Shown: one piece after another, positions 1-6,493 of the stretch
Layout: every line of letters starts with the position of its first letter
Numbering within the stretch: the first letter of the stretch is position 1
Assembly (NCBI GenBank): GCA_025351985.1
Contig: JANXUW010000389.1
Location: 1 to 6,493, forward strand
Source: Pseudolysobacter sp.
GTDB taxonomy: Bacteria; Pseudomonadota; Gammaproteobacteria; Xanthomonadales; Rhodanobacteraceae
Length of the DNA: 6,493 nt
Direction: 5' to 3'
The notes under the pieces: model-generated
What the model saw: only the letters and a program-made list of their open reading frames with translations
What the model was told of the DNA's origin: nothing
Database searches by the model: none
Made by a program: the position numbers and the translations under genes

Positions 1-392
1 CGACGAACGCGTTGTGCGCGTCCATCTTGCCGGAAAACATGCGACGAAATTCGAGTTTCTCGACGTGCGCGGCCTGCGTCTCGACATCAGCGGCGACGGA
101 CGTGATCGTATCTTCGTCTTCCTCGGCGATGCCCAGGTCGAGCAACTCGCCGGCATCGTGCAGCGCCTCGGTCAGCGCACGAATGCCGCCGACCACACGT
201 TCGAGTTGCGCGCGCTCCTTGCCTAGTTCCTGCGCGCGCTGCGGGTTTTCCCAGACGGTGGGACTTTCGAGTTCGCGCGTGACTTCTTCAAGCCGCTCGG
301 CTTTGACATCGAAGTCAAAGATACCCCCGTAACGAGGCAACTCGGCTGACCAGGTCGTCGATGCGGAAACGGATGGGATTGGTCTCGATCAT
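1..392 (-). CDS. prfB: Peptide chain release factor 2 (RF2), 5' part, with programmed +1 frameshift
   Basis: RF2 recognises UGA and UAA stop codons in the ribosomal A site and triggers release of the finished protein. Only the N-terminal part is here, about 130 residues; the stop-recognition SPF motif and the catalytic GGQ motif would lie beyond the left edge. The ATG at 392-390 opens a 25-codon frame beginning MIETNPIRFRIDDL and ending LRGYL, followed by an in-frame TGA at 317-315. Skipping T317 restores the frame as LDFDVKAERLEEVTRELE and runs to the edge, ending EFRRMFSGKMDAHNAFV. This matches remembered E. coli RF2 (RGYLDYDAKKERLEEV, EFRRMFSG), where the UGA is also codon 26. The gene is therefore intact, not a pseudogene. 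No strong Shine-Dalgarno sequence precedes the ATG. It lies 143 bases downstream of recJ on the same strand and probably uses its own promoter. The protein after the shift is certain; the start is supported by the E. coli-like length. Confidence 0.96.
314..329 (-). promoter_or_regulatory. prfB: RF2 programmed +1 frameshift site
   Basis: Read on the minus strand the site is CGG GGG TAT CTT TGA C. The slip codon CTT is at 320-318, the in-frame TGA at 317-315, and the +1 codon GAC at 316-314. In E. coli, slow termination at this poor UGA context (followed by C) when RF2 is scarce lets the P-site tRNA-Leu slip by one base, so RF2 controls its own synthesis. The Shine-Dalgarno-like stimulator upstream of the slip codon is normally AGGGGG; here the first base is C. 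The spacing from the G run to CTT (one TAT codon) is the same as in E. coli. That this works as autoregulation is inferred from the conserved layout. Confidence 0.95.
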
Positions 393-425
393 GGCGATTT
401 CGCTGCAATGCAATATGGACTAGAT

Positions 426-434
426 ATCTTAGCA
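426..434 (-). promoter_or_regulatory. Candidate extended -10 promoter of prfB
   Basis: On the minus strand the bases TGCTAAGAT fit an extended -10 element (TG, one base, then TAAGAT, five of six matches to TATAAT). No good -35 hexamer is present 16 to 18 bases upstream, as is usual for extended -10 promoters. Transcription would start near 419-420, giving a leader of roughly 27 bases before the prfB ATG. Just upstream, 442-457 holds a 5-bp inverted repeat (CCCTC/GAGGG, 6-base loop) that occupies the -35 area and has no T-tract. The rest of the 143-base gap 393-535 shows only a 4-bp hairpin (CGCA/TGCG, 523-534) after the recJ stop and no convincing terminator. Confidence 0.4.
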
Positions 435-535
435 AATCCGCCCCTCAAGCGAGAGGGCAAACTTTCGGACTATGTCTTTGCTGCACGTGATTGATTCTGC
501 CGGGGCGCTGCCGTCACATGCTCGCAAAAATGCGG

Positions 536-2272
536 CTATATCGTCTCGATATGCCGCAGCAATAACTGCAAGCTGCTCTCGCCACGCCAGTCGTTGATAT
601 CAAGCTGGTAAGCGGCGCGCAATCTTGACGGCGGTGGAGTTCCGCGATATCCGCCGAACAGGATTCCGTCGATCACTACTGCACCCGAAACAGATTTGAG
701 TTTCATGCGCAGATGGGTTTCGCCGACGACGCGCCACGACTCCACGCTGAACTCGCCATCGAAAATCGGTTCCGGGAAATTCTGGCCCCATGGTCCGGCA
801 TAACGCAGTTGTTGCGCGAGTTCGAGCGTGCAATCTTCGGCGCGGAGTTCGCCGTCGCTGAGCATTACCGCTTCGAGTTGCTCCGGCGCGAGTCGCTCGC
901 TTGCGACCACATCGAACGCCGCGGCGAATTCGTGCAGATTGTGTGCGCGCAAACTCAGTCCGGCGGCCATCGCATGACCACCGAAACGCAGGATCAAATC
1001 CGGATGTCGCGCATCGACTTCGGCCAGCGCATCGCGAATATGAAACCCCGGGATCGATCGCGCCGATGCACGCAGCTCATCGCTGTCGTCACCCGCAGGC
1101 GCGCACGCGATCACCGGACGATGCAACGATTCCTTCAGGCGCGATGCCACCAGACCCACCACACCGGGATGCCAATCCTGCTCGAACAAACAGACACCGA
1201 CCGGCAATTTGTCTGCGCCGTGCGCGTCACGCCAGCGTGCGACCAGAGCTTCGCCCTGATCGACCATCGTGAGCTGCAATTCACGGCGCTCGGCGTTGAT
1301 GGCAGAGAGTTGTTCGGCCAATGCCTGCGCGCGCGCGGCATCGTCGGTGATCAGGCATTCGATGCCGAGTGCCATGTCTTCGAGTCGACCGGCGGCATTA
1401 ATGCGCGGCGCGAGGGCGAATCCGAGATCGGCGGCGGTGATCGCCTGCACTCGCCGATTGCTGACATCGATCAGCGCACGCACGCCGGCACAACCGCGCC
1501 CGGCGCGAATGCGCTTGAGTCCCGCCTCCACCAGAATGCGATTGTTGAAATCCAGCGACACCAGATCGGCCACCGTACCGAGCGCAACCAAATCCAGCAG
1601 CGGCGAAAGATCCGGTTCGACAGTGCCGCACGCGACGAACCAGCCGCTGTCGCGCAAGTGCGTGCGCAGCGCCAGCAACAGATAAAACATCACGCCGACG
1701 CCGCACAACGCCTTGCTCGGAAAGACATCTTTTTCGAGATTCGGATTGACGATGGCATCCGCCACCGGCAGTTGCGCGCCTGGCAAATGATGATCGGTAA
1801 TCAGCACCGCAATGCCGTGCTGTTTGGCCAGAGCCACGCCAGGCAAACTGGCGATGCCGTTATCGACGGTGATGATCAGGTCGGGCTGTTGCGGCAGCAA
1901 CGTTTCGACCAGTGCCGGACTCAAGCCGTAGCCGTGCGTAAAACGATTCGGTACCTGATAACTCACCTGTCGTGCGCCGAGCGCACGCAAGCCGCGAATC
2001 GCCACGGCCGTGCCGGTCGCGCCGTCGGCATCGAAATCGCCGACGATGACGATACGCAGGTCGTCGCGCAACGCATTGGCGAGCAACACGCAAGCAGCAG
2101 CGATCCCCGACAATGTTTGTGGCGTGTGCAATGCAGCCAGCCGATATTCGACATCGCGCGGATGCAGGGCGCCGCGCGCGGCGTAGATGCGGCGCAGTAC
2201 GGGATGGATATTTTCAGGCCAGCCGTATGATTCGCCGGATGGGGTACGGCGCTGAATGCGTGTGACGTTCAT
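536..2272 (-). CDS. recJ: Single-stranded-DNA-specific 5'-3' exonuclease RecJ
   Basis: RecJ is a Mn/Mg-dependent cytoplasmic nuclease that degrades 5'-ended single strands in RecF-pathway recombination, mismatch repair and base-excision repair. From the ATG at 2272 the protein has 578 residues, close to E. coli RecJ (about 577). The DHH domain shows GDFDADGATGT (residues 78-88), VDNGI (136-140), TDHHLPG (159-165) and ALGTVADLV (230-238). RINAAGR follows at 290-296. The DHHA1 domain shows HPGVVG (368-373) and FGGHAMAAG (430-438). A C-terminal OB-fold region contains GPWGQNFPEPIFDG and ends LQLLLRHIETI. All expected metal ligands of the DHH motifs appear present. An in-frame TTG at 2296 would add eight residues, but the ATG at 2272 is the first ATG, has a GGCGG-type ribosome site upstream, and gives the usual length. 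The gene starts 48 bases after the RpfE-like gene, so the two are probably co-transcribed. The stop is TAG. Confidence 0.97.
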   Translation of the reverse strand: MNVTRIQRRTPSGESYGWPENIHPVLRRIYAARGALHPRDVEYRLAALHTPQTLSGIAAACVLLANALRDDLRIVIVGDFDADGATGTAVAIRGLRALGARQVSYQVPNRFTHGYGLSPALVETLLPQQPDLIITVDNGIASLPGVALAKQHGIAVLITDHHLPGAQLPVADAIVNPNLEKDVFPSKALCGVGVMFYLLLALRTHLRDSGWFVACGTVEPDLSPLLDLVALGTVADLVSLDFNNRILVEAGLKRIRAGRGCAGVRALIDVSNRRVQAITAADLGFALAPRINAAGRLEDMALGIECLITDDAARAQALAEQLSAINAERRELQLTMVDQGEALVARWRDAHGADKLPVGVCLFEQDWHPGVVGLVASRLKESLHRPVIACAPAGDDSDELRASARSIPGFHIRDALAEVDARHPDLILRFGGHAMAAGLSLRAHNLHEFAAAFDVVASERLAPEQLEAVMLSDGELRAEDCTLELAQQLRYAGPWGQNFPEPIFDGEFSVESWRVVGETHLRMKLKSVSGAVVIDGILFGGYRGTPPPSRLRAAYQLDINDWRGESSLQLLLRHIETI

Positions 2273-2320
2273 CGCATCAACCGCCGCTGCGAGCAAACGT
2301 CGCGCCGAAATGAAAGCGTA

Positions 2321-3328
2321 TCAACCGGAGGCATCGTTGCTGCTCATGATCGAAGCAATTTCATCCGCGTCCGAGATTGTTTGCAGCGGTTCAATACGTC
2401 GCCAGAAACGCCATCGATCGGTTGGGCGCACGACACAGGATTCACCGCTCGCGAACGATAAACGAATGGTCGTGATCGACCCGTTTTTCAGCGCAATGAC
2501 GAGTGGCGCGAGCCAGCCGCGCTCGATCGCAGCGCCGTCGCGCAAATCACCGATATCGAGCAATACCGATTCTTCGCGCGGCAACGTGGCAATAATTTCG
2601 TTGAGGCTGTTCGGCAAAGTCGACGCAACAATCTGCGCGCGCGCAGCCAATGCGAGAAGAACCTCGTCATTGCTGATCACGCGATTCAGATCGGTCTTTA
2701 TCGACTCGGGCAACACGCCGCCGCCCCAGAACCAGACGCTATTGATCGGCACTTGCCCGCGCGCAGTGCGAGTCGCATTCAGCGGATGATTGTGCAGCGT
2801 GATCTGTACTTCGCTGAGCAGACGTCGCCAGCGTTTGCCGAGATCGCCGCTTGGCATATGCAGATAAAGATCATCGCCGAGCACGGCATCCGGTGCAGCG
2901 AATTCGGGCAAGGATTCAGTCGTCGGACAACGAATATACCAGCGCGATGGAGTCGTGGTTTCGAGCTCAAAACCGTGTTCGTCGAACAGCGGCTGCAGGG
3001 TGGCGCCGAGCGTATCCGCTTCGTCTTGCGTGAGTCCGAGTTCGCCGCACGCGAGCATACGCGCAGCAGCCATGTCGGCGCGAACATATGCGGGATCGGC
3101 GCGCAGCCACAGATGTTTGCCGGCGTCGTGTCTGTCGAGTTCGCGCGTCAGCGCGGCGACCGGAGTTGGTGATCCATCGAACTGAAATCGTTGACGCAAG
3201 ATCGTATCGCGACCACGCGCCTGAACCGGTTGCTGATTGCCTTGTGCCAACCAGCGTGACAGTGTGCCTTTCGCCAGAACGGGATCGGTCGCGCAGCGAC
3301 GTTTATTCGGCAGCAACAGATACAACAC
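2321..3328 (-). CDS. rpfE: RpfE-like conserved protein of unknown biochemical function
   Basis: This 335-residue protein resembles the family annotated as RpfE in Xanthomonas and Xylella, and elsewhere as an uncharacterised protein or, doubtfully, a cofactor-independent phosphoglycerate mutase relative. rpfE was named from the Xanthomonas cluster affecting extracellular enzymes and virulence; no enzyme activity is established that I know of. Visible landmarks are an N-terminal LLLPNK, HLWLRADPAYVRAD (72-85), SRWYIR (128-133), a conserved core GKRWRRLLSEVQ (164-175) with LHNHPLN (178-184), and NSVWFWGGG (196-204). The C-terminal third is less distinctive and ends with WRFWRR and a polar tail. 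There is no signal peptide or membrane segment, so it should be cytoplasmic. The metal-binding serine and DxH sites expected of a true alkaline-phosphatase-type mutase are not evident to me. It sits between greA (44 bases upstream) and recJ (48 bases downstream), as in Xanthomonas. Family assignment is from memory of motifs and synteny. Confidence 0.75.
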   Translation of the reverse strand: MLYLLLPNKRRCATDPVLAKGTLSRWLAQGNQQPVQARGRDTILRQRFQFDGSPTPVAALTRELDRHDAGKHLWLRADPAYVRADMAAARMLACGELGLTQDEADTLGATLQPLFDEHGFELETTTPSRWYIRCPTTESLPEFAAPDAVLGDDLYLHMPSGDLGKRWRRLLSEVQITLHNHPLNATRTARGQVPINSVWFWGGGVLPESIKTDLNRVISNDEVLLALAARAQIVASTLPNSLNEIIATLPREESVLLDIGDLRDGAAIERGWLAPLVIALKNGSITTIRLSFASGESCVVRPTDRWRFWRRIEPLQTISDADEIASIMSSNDASG

Positions 3329-3333
3329 ATCGG

Positions 3334-3339
3334 CACCTT
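3334..3339 (-). promoter_or_regulatory. Ribosome binding site supporting the GTG start of the RpfE-like gene
   Basis: Minus-strand AAGGTG lies upstream of the GTG at 3328-3326, with seven bases between AAGG and the start codon, which is good spacing. The frame is open further upstream into the end of greA but offers no ATG, GTG or TTG there. The nearby ATG two bases earlier (3330) is in another frame. The protein therefore most likely begins with GTG and reads (M)LYLLLPNKR. A TTG directly after it is a weaker alternative. Confidence 0.65.
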
Positions 3340-3372
3340 GCTGCGAAGAATATTCAACTTTCAGCCGATCGC

Positions 3373-3852
3373 TCAGCCGTCGTAACGCACGCCGACGATT
3401 TCGTAAGTCTTCAAGCCGCTCGGTGCCTGAAACTCGACCGTATCGCCGTCGTGTTTACCGATCATCGCGCGCGCAAACGGCGAGCTGACCGAGATCAGCG
3501 AGCGTTTGATATCGGCTTCGAGATCGCCGACGATCTGATAGGTGACTTCCTTCTCCGCACCTTCTTCGAGCAGATCGACGGTCGCGCCGAACACGATGCG
3601 CGAACCGGCATTGAGTTTGCTGATATCGATCACTTCGGCGTACGACAGTGCGGCTTCGAGTTCCTGGATACGGCCTTCGATAAATCCCTGCTGCTCGCGC
3701 GCGGCGTGATACTCGGCGTTTTCCTTGAGGTCGCCATGCGCACGCGCCTCGGCGATGTGCGCGATGACTTGCGGACGATCGGTGGTTTTCAATCGATCGA
3801 GTTCGGCGCGCAGGCGCTCGACGCCTTTTTGTGTCAACGGTGCTCTTTTCAT
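3373..3852 (-). CDS. greA: Transcription elongation factor GreA
   Basis: GreA enters the secondary channel of RNA polymerase and stimulates cleavage of backtracked transcripts, rescuing stalled complexes. The 159-residue length equals or nearly equals that of E. coli GreA (about 158). The N-terminal coiled coil (about residues 1-75) carries [19 protein letters not shown], with the tip acids Asp41 and Glu44 that hold the catalytic metal in the polymerase active site. The C-terminal FKBP-like domain has VIFGATV-like [10 protein letters not shown] (85-94), [11 protein letters not shown] (105-115) and [15 protein letters not shown] (119-133). The ATG at 3852 is the only in-frame start before a stop, and MKRAPLT matches the usual GreA N-terminus. 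The ribosome site is weak (CGAGA a few bases upstream). The stop TGA lies 44 bases before the RpfE-like gene, suggesting a greA-rpfE-recJ operon. It is 132 bases downstream of carB. Confidence 0.98.
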   Translation of the reverse strand: MKRAPLTQKGVERLRAELDRLKTTDRPQVIAHIAEARAHGDLKENAEYHAAREQQGFIEGRIQELEAALSYAEVIDISKLNAGSRIVFGATVDLLEEGAEKEVTYQIVGDLEADIKRSLISVSSPFARAMIGKHDGDTVEFQAPSGLKTYEIVGVRYDG

Positions 3853-3893
3853 GATGATCTCGACAAACTTTTATGAGTGATCAAATACACACG

Positions 3894-3917
3894 GAGCGCA
3901 CATCAGGGTGCGCGCTC
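3894..3917 (-). repeat. Imperfect hairpin in the carB-greA gap (possible greA leader structure)
   Basis: On the minus strand GAGC, a GC bulge, GCAC, a six-base loop CCTGAT, then GTGC and GCTC form an eight-pair GC-rich stem with one two-base bulge. It is followed by CGTGTGTATTTG, only mildly T-rich, so it is at best a weak intrinsic terminator. It could end carB transcripts or fold in the 5' leader of greA. The E. coli greA leader is known to yield a small RNA (GraL) through early termination, so a leader hairpin here is plausible, but the sequence alone does not show that function. Confidence 0.4.
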
Positions 3918-3938
3918 GATCCGTGGCAACAATAGTCG

Positions 3939-3968
3939 ATTGTAAGCGAGTTACCGCCGCGATGTAGA
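3939..3968 (-). promoter_or_regulatory. Candidate sigma-70 promoter for greA
   Basis: On the minus strand TCTACA (3968-3963, four of six to TTGACA) is separated by 18 bases from TACAAT (3944-3939, five of six to TATAAT). Transcription would start near 3932, leaving a leader of about 80 bases before the greA ATG. The -10 overlaps a perfect inverted repeat, ACAAT-N5-ATTGT (3929-3943), which could be a regulator site or chance. The 18-base spacer and weak -35 keep confidence low. Confidence 0.38.
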
Positions 3969-3983
3969 TGTCACCGCGCGGCG
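3955..3983 (-). repeat. Inverted repeat just after the carB stop
   Basis: Seven perfectly matched bases, CGCCGCG and CGCGGCG, flank a 15-base spacer, beginning one base after the carB stop codon triplet region. On the minus strand the second arm is followed by GTAACTCGC, with no T-run, so this is not a standard intrinsic terminator. It may stabilise the carB mRNA end, terminate weakly, or be chance in GC-rich DNA. The -35 of the candidate greA promoter falls in its spacer. Confidence 0.4.
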
Positions 3984-3984
3984 A

Positions 3985-6493
3985 TTATTGACCAGCAAGT
4001 TCGCGGTGCAATTCCTGCAGCGAATTGACCTCGCCGCTGTCGCGGAAATCCAGCGAATGCAGCAAGGCACGGGCGCCGGCGATCGTCGTCGAATAGGTCA
4101 CGCGCTGCTGCAATGCGCCGCGGCGAATCGAGAACGAATCGGAAATCGCCTGCTTGCCTTCGGTGGTGTTGACGATGAAAACGATCTCGCCGTTCTTGAT
4201 CCGGTCGACGATATGCGGACGGCCTTCAAGCACCTTGTTGATGCGCTCGCACGTCAGGCCATTGTCGGCCAGAAACGCACTCGTACCGCTCGTCGCAACG
4301 AGGCTGAAACCACGCCGCAACAACTCGCGCGCGACCGGCAGCAGACGCTCCTTGTCGCCATCACGCACGCTCAGGAAAGCCTTGCCGACTTTCGGTGCCG
4401 CGATATTCGCCGCCTCGTGCGCGCGCGCGAACGCGGCACCGAAACTGCGGCCGACACCCATCACCTCGCCGGTCGAACGCATCTCGGGGCCGAGAATCGG
4501 ATCGACGTTCTGGAATTTCAGGAACGGGAAGATCGCCTCTTTCACCGAAAAATATTCCGGAATCATCTCGACCGTGGTGCCCTGCTCGGCCAGCGATTTT
4601 CCGACCATGCAGCGCGCGGCGATTTTGGCGAGCGATACACCCGTCGCTTTCGACACGAACGGCACGGTGCGCGACGCGCGCGGATTCACTTCGAGGATAA
4701 AAATTTTCTCGCCCTGGATCGCGAACTGCGTGTTCATGAGCCCGATGACTTTCAGCTCGCGCGCCATCTGCGTGACCTGCGTGCGCAGCTGATCCTGGAT
4801 CGACGGCGTCAGCGAATACGGCGGCAGCGAGCAGCTCGAATCGCCGGAATGCACGCCGGCTTCCTCGATGTGTTCCATGATGCCGCCGATCAATACCGCG
4901 CCGGTATGATCGCAGACGATATCGACATCGACCTCCGTCGCGTTGTCGAGAAACCGATCGAGCAATACCGGTGAATCATTCGAGACGCGTACCGCATCGG
5001 TCATGTAGCGCTTCAAGTCGCTGTCGGCATACACCACTTCCATCGCGCGCCCGCCGAGTACATAACTCGGGCGCACCACCAGCGGATAACCGATCTCGCG
5101 CGCGAGCGCGAACGCTTCATCGGGATTGCGCGCGGTGCGATTCGGCGGCTGATTCAGGCCAAGCTTCTCGACCATTTTCTGGAAACGTTCGCGGTCTTCG
5201 GCCAGATCGATCGAATCCGGCGAGGTACCGATCACCGGCACGCCATTGGCTTCAAGCGCACGCGCGAGTTTCAGCGGCGTCTGTCCGCCGTACTGCACGA
5301 TCACGCCCTTCGGTTTTTCTTTGTCGATGATTTCGAGCACATCTTCGAGCGTGACCGATTCGAAATACAAACGATCGGACGTGTCGTAATCGGTCGAGAC
5401 GGTTTCCGGGTTGCAATTGACCATGATGGTTTCATAACCATCCTCGCGCAACGCCATCGCCGCATGCACGCAGCAATAATCGAACTCGATGCCCTGACCG
5501 ATACGATTCGGGCCGCCACCGAGGACGACGATCTTGTCGCGATTGGTCGGATTGGCCTCGCACTCTTCTTCGTAGGTCGAATACAGATACGCGGTTTGTG
5601 TGGCGAACTCCGCCGCGCATGAATCCACGCGCTTGTAGACCGGCCGCACATTGAACGCGCGACGCAAATGACGCATCGCGTTTTCGTCGGTGCCGAGCAA
5701 AGTGGCGAGACGCGAATCGGAAAACCCCTTGCGCTTGAGCGCGCGCATGCGCAATGCATCGACCGCGGCAAGACCTTGCTCGGCGATGGTTTTTTCGGTG
5801 TCGATAAGGTCTTCAATCTGCGCGAGGAACCACGGATCGATGAACGTCAGATCGAAAATTTGCTGCAAGCTGAGTCCGAGACGAAACGCATCGGCGACAT
5901 AAAACAACCGCTCGGGACTCGGCTCGCGCAACTCGCGCTTGAGCGTGATTACGCCTTCTTCGGTGCTCAGATCCAGGCCGGTTGGATTGAGTCCGTCGCG
6001 ACCGATTTCCAGACCACGCAAGGCTTTCTGCAGCGACTCCTGAAACGTGCGACCGATCGCCATCACTTCGCCGACCGATTTCATCTGCGTCGTCAGGCGC
6101 GCGTCGGCGGTCGGGAATTTCTCGAACGCGAAACGCGGAATCTTGGTGACGACGTAGTCGATGCTCGGCTCGAACGATGCCGGTGTCAGGCCACCGGTAA
6201 TCTCGTTGCGCAATTCGTCGAGTGTGTAACCGACTGCGAGCTTGGCCGCGACCTTGGCGATCGGAAAACCGGTGGCCTTCGACGCCAGCGCCGACGAACG
6301 CGACACGCGCGGATTCATTTCGATCACGACGACACGACCGTCCTGCGCATTAACGCCGAACTGCACGTTCGAGCCACCAGTCGCGACGCCGATCTTGCGC
6401 AAAACCGCGATCGAGGCATCGCGCAGGCGCTGGTATTCCTTGTCGGTCAGGGTTTGCGCCGGTGCGACGGTGATCGAGTCACCGGTGTGCACG
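3985..6493 (-). CDS. carB: Carbamoyl-phosphate synthase large subunit, C-terminal three quarters (partial)
   Basis: CarB makes carbamoyl phosphate from bicarbonate, two ATP and ammonia delivered by CarA, feeding arginine and pyrimidine synthesis. About 836 residues are present; by comparison with E. coli CarB (about 1073), roughly 240 N-terminal residues lie beyond the right edge. The first visible codon is an internal Val (GTG) of VHTGDS, not a start. Numbering from there: the end of the carboxyphosphate ATP-grasp domain with [18 protein letters not shown] (58-75) and [15 protein letters not shown] (134-148); the oligomerisation region (about 165-310); the second ATP-grasp domain with [16 protein letters not shown] (325-340), [10 protein letters not shown] (401-410), [11 protein letters not shown] (474-484), [14 protein letters not shown] (546-559) and [18 protein letters not shown] (601-618); then the MGS-like allosteric domain (about 700-835) with [14 protein letters not shown] and [18 protein letters not shown]. 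No frameshift or missing core motif is seen. The stop TAA is at 3987-3985. carA would be expected upstream, beyond the right edge. Confidence 0.98.
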   Translation of the reverse strand, partial: VHTGDSITVAPAQTLTDKEYQRLRDASIAVLRKIGVATGGSNVQFGVNAQDGRVVVIEMNPRVSRSSALASKATGFPIAKVAAKLAVGYTLDELRNEITGGLTPASFEPSIDYVVTKIPRFAFEKFPTADARLTTQMKSVGEVMAIGRTFQESLQKALRGLEIGRDGLNPTGLDLSTEEGVITLKRELREPSPERLFYVADAFRLGLSLQQIFDLTFIDPWFLAQIEDLIDTEKTIAEQGLAAVDALRMRALKRKGFSDSRLATLLGTDENAMRHLRRAFNVRPVYKRVDSCAAEFATQTAYLYSTYEEECEANPTNRDKIVVLGGGPNRIGQGIEFDYCCVHAAMALREDGYETIMVNCNPETVSTDYDTSDRLYFESVTLEDVLEIIDKEKPKGVIVQYGGQTPLKLARALEANGVPVIGTSPDSIDLAEDRERFQKMVEKLGLNQPPNRTARNPDEAFALAREIGYPLVVRPSYVLGGRAMEVVYADSDLKRYMTDAVRVSNDSPVLLDRFLDNATEVDVDIVCDHTGAVLIGGIMEHIEEAGVHSGDSSCSLPPYSLTPSIQDQLRTQVTQMARELKVIGLMNTQFAIQGEKIFILEVNPRASRTVPFVSKATGVSLAKIAARCMVGKSLAEQGTTVEMIPEYFSVKEAIFPFLKFQNVDPILGPEMRSTGEVMGVGRSFGAAFARAHEAANIAAPKVGKAFLSVRDGDKERLLPVARELLRRGFSLVATSGTSAFLADNGLTCERINKVLEGRPHIVDRIKNGEIVFIVNTTEGKQAISDSFSIRRGALQQRVTYSTTIAGARALLHSLDFRDSGEVNSLQELHRELAGQ

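Noticed and set aside
315..317. Possible nonsense mutation making prfB a pseudogene
   Set aside because: The in-frame TGA at codon 26 is the conserved programmed frameshift of RF2; the downstream frame is intact and matches RF2.
223..435. 70-codon minus-strand frame starting upstream of prfB
   Set aside because: It is out of frame with RF2 and overlaps its start; the RF2 frame with the frameshift explains this stretch completely.
442..457. CCCTC/GAGGG hairpin as a recJ terminator
   Set aside because: The stem has only five pairs, lacks a T-run on the minus strand, and lies immediately upstream of the prfB -10 candidate.
523..534. CGCA-TTTT-TGCG hairpin right after the recJ stop as a terminator
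   Set aside because: A four-pair stem with the T-run in the loop rather than after the stem does not meet the pattern of an intrinsic terminator.
713..2230. 505-codon open frame on the plus strand opposite recJ
   Set aside because: It is the antisense shadow of recJ, whose DHH and DHHA1 motifs are complete on the minus strand. The plus-strand translation is rich in Arg, Gln and His with no recognisable domain, as expected from a GC-rich codon-biased gene read backwards.
3088..3876. 262-codon open frame on the plus strand opposite greA and the RpfE-like gene start
   Set aside because: It spans two well-supported minus-strand genes and the gap between them, and its translation has no family features, so it is a shadow frame.
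3988..4974. 328-codon open frame on the plus strand opposite the 3' end of carB
   Set aside because: It is the antisense shadow of carB: Arg- and His-rich, without motifs, and lying entirely within a clear CarB coding region.

Overview
The window reads as ordinary chromosomal housekeeping DNA of a gammaproteobacterium, most likely of the Xanthomonadales/Lysobacterales (for example Xanthomonadaceae or Rhodanobacteraceae). The reasons are the GC-rich sequence, proteins that align closely with the remembered E. coli CarB, GreA, RecJ and RF2 sequences, and the gene order carB-greA-rpfE-recJ. As I recall it, the greA-rpfE-recJ part matches the edge of the rpf (regulation of pathogenicity factors) region of Xanthomonas and Xylella. 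The taxonomic call rests on memory of synteny, not on a search.

All five genes lie on the minus strand, so transcription runs from right to left. From right to left they are: the 3' three quarters of carB (large subunit of carbamoyl-phosphate synthetase, cut by the right edge); a 132-base gap with inverted repeats and a candidate promoter; greA (transcript cleavage factor); after 44 bases an RpfE-like conserved protein with a GTG start; after 48 bases recJ (5'-3' single-strand exonuclease); a 143-base gap with an extended -10 promoter candidate; and the 5' part of prfB (release factor 2), cut by the left edge. Tight spacing suggests that greA-rpfE-recJ is one transcription unit. prfB probably has its own promoter.

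The most notable element is the programmed +1 frameshift in prfB. Codon 26 is an in-frame UGA after a CUU slip codon, and the RF2 reading frame resumes with GAC one base on. The stimulatory element reads CGGGGG instead of the E. coli AGGGGG. The least understood gene is the RpfE-like one. The carB-greA gap may carry a greA leader with a hairpin.

Functionally the genes cover arginine/pyrimidine precursor supply (carB), transcription elongation (greA), DNA repair (recJ) and translation termination (prfB). I saw no mobile element, CRISPR array, tRNA or rRNA, and no convincing new system. The long open frames on the plus strand are shadows of the minus-strand genes.
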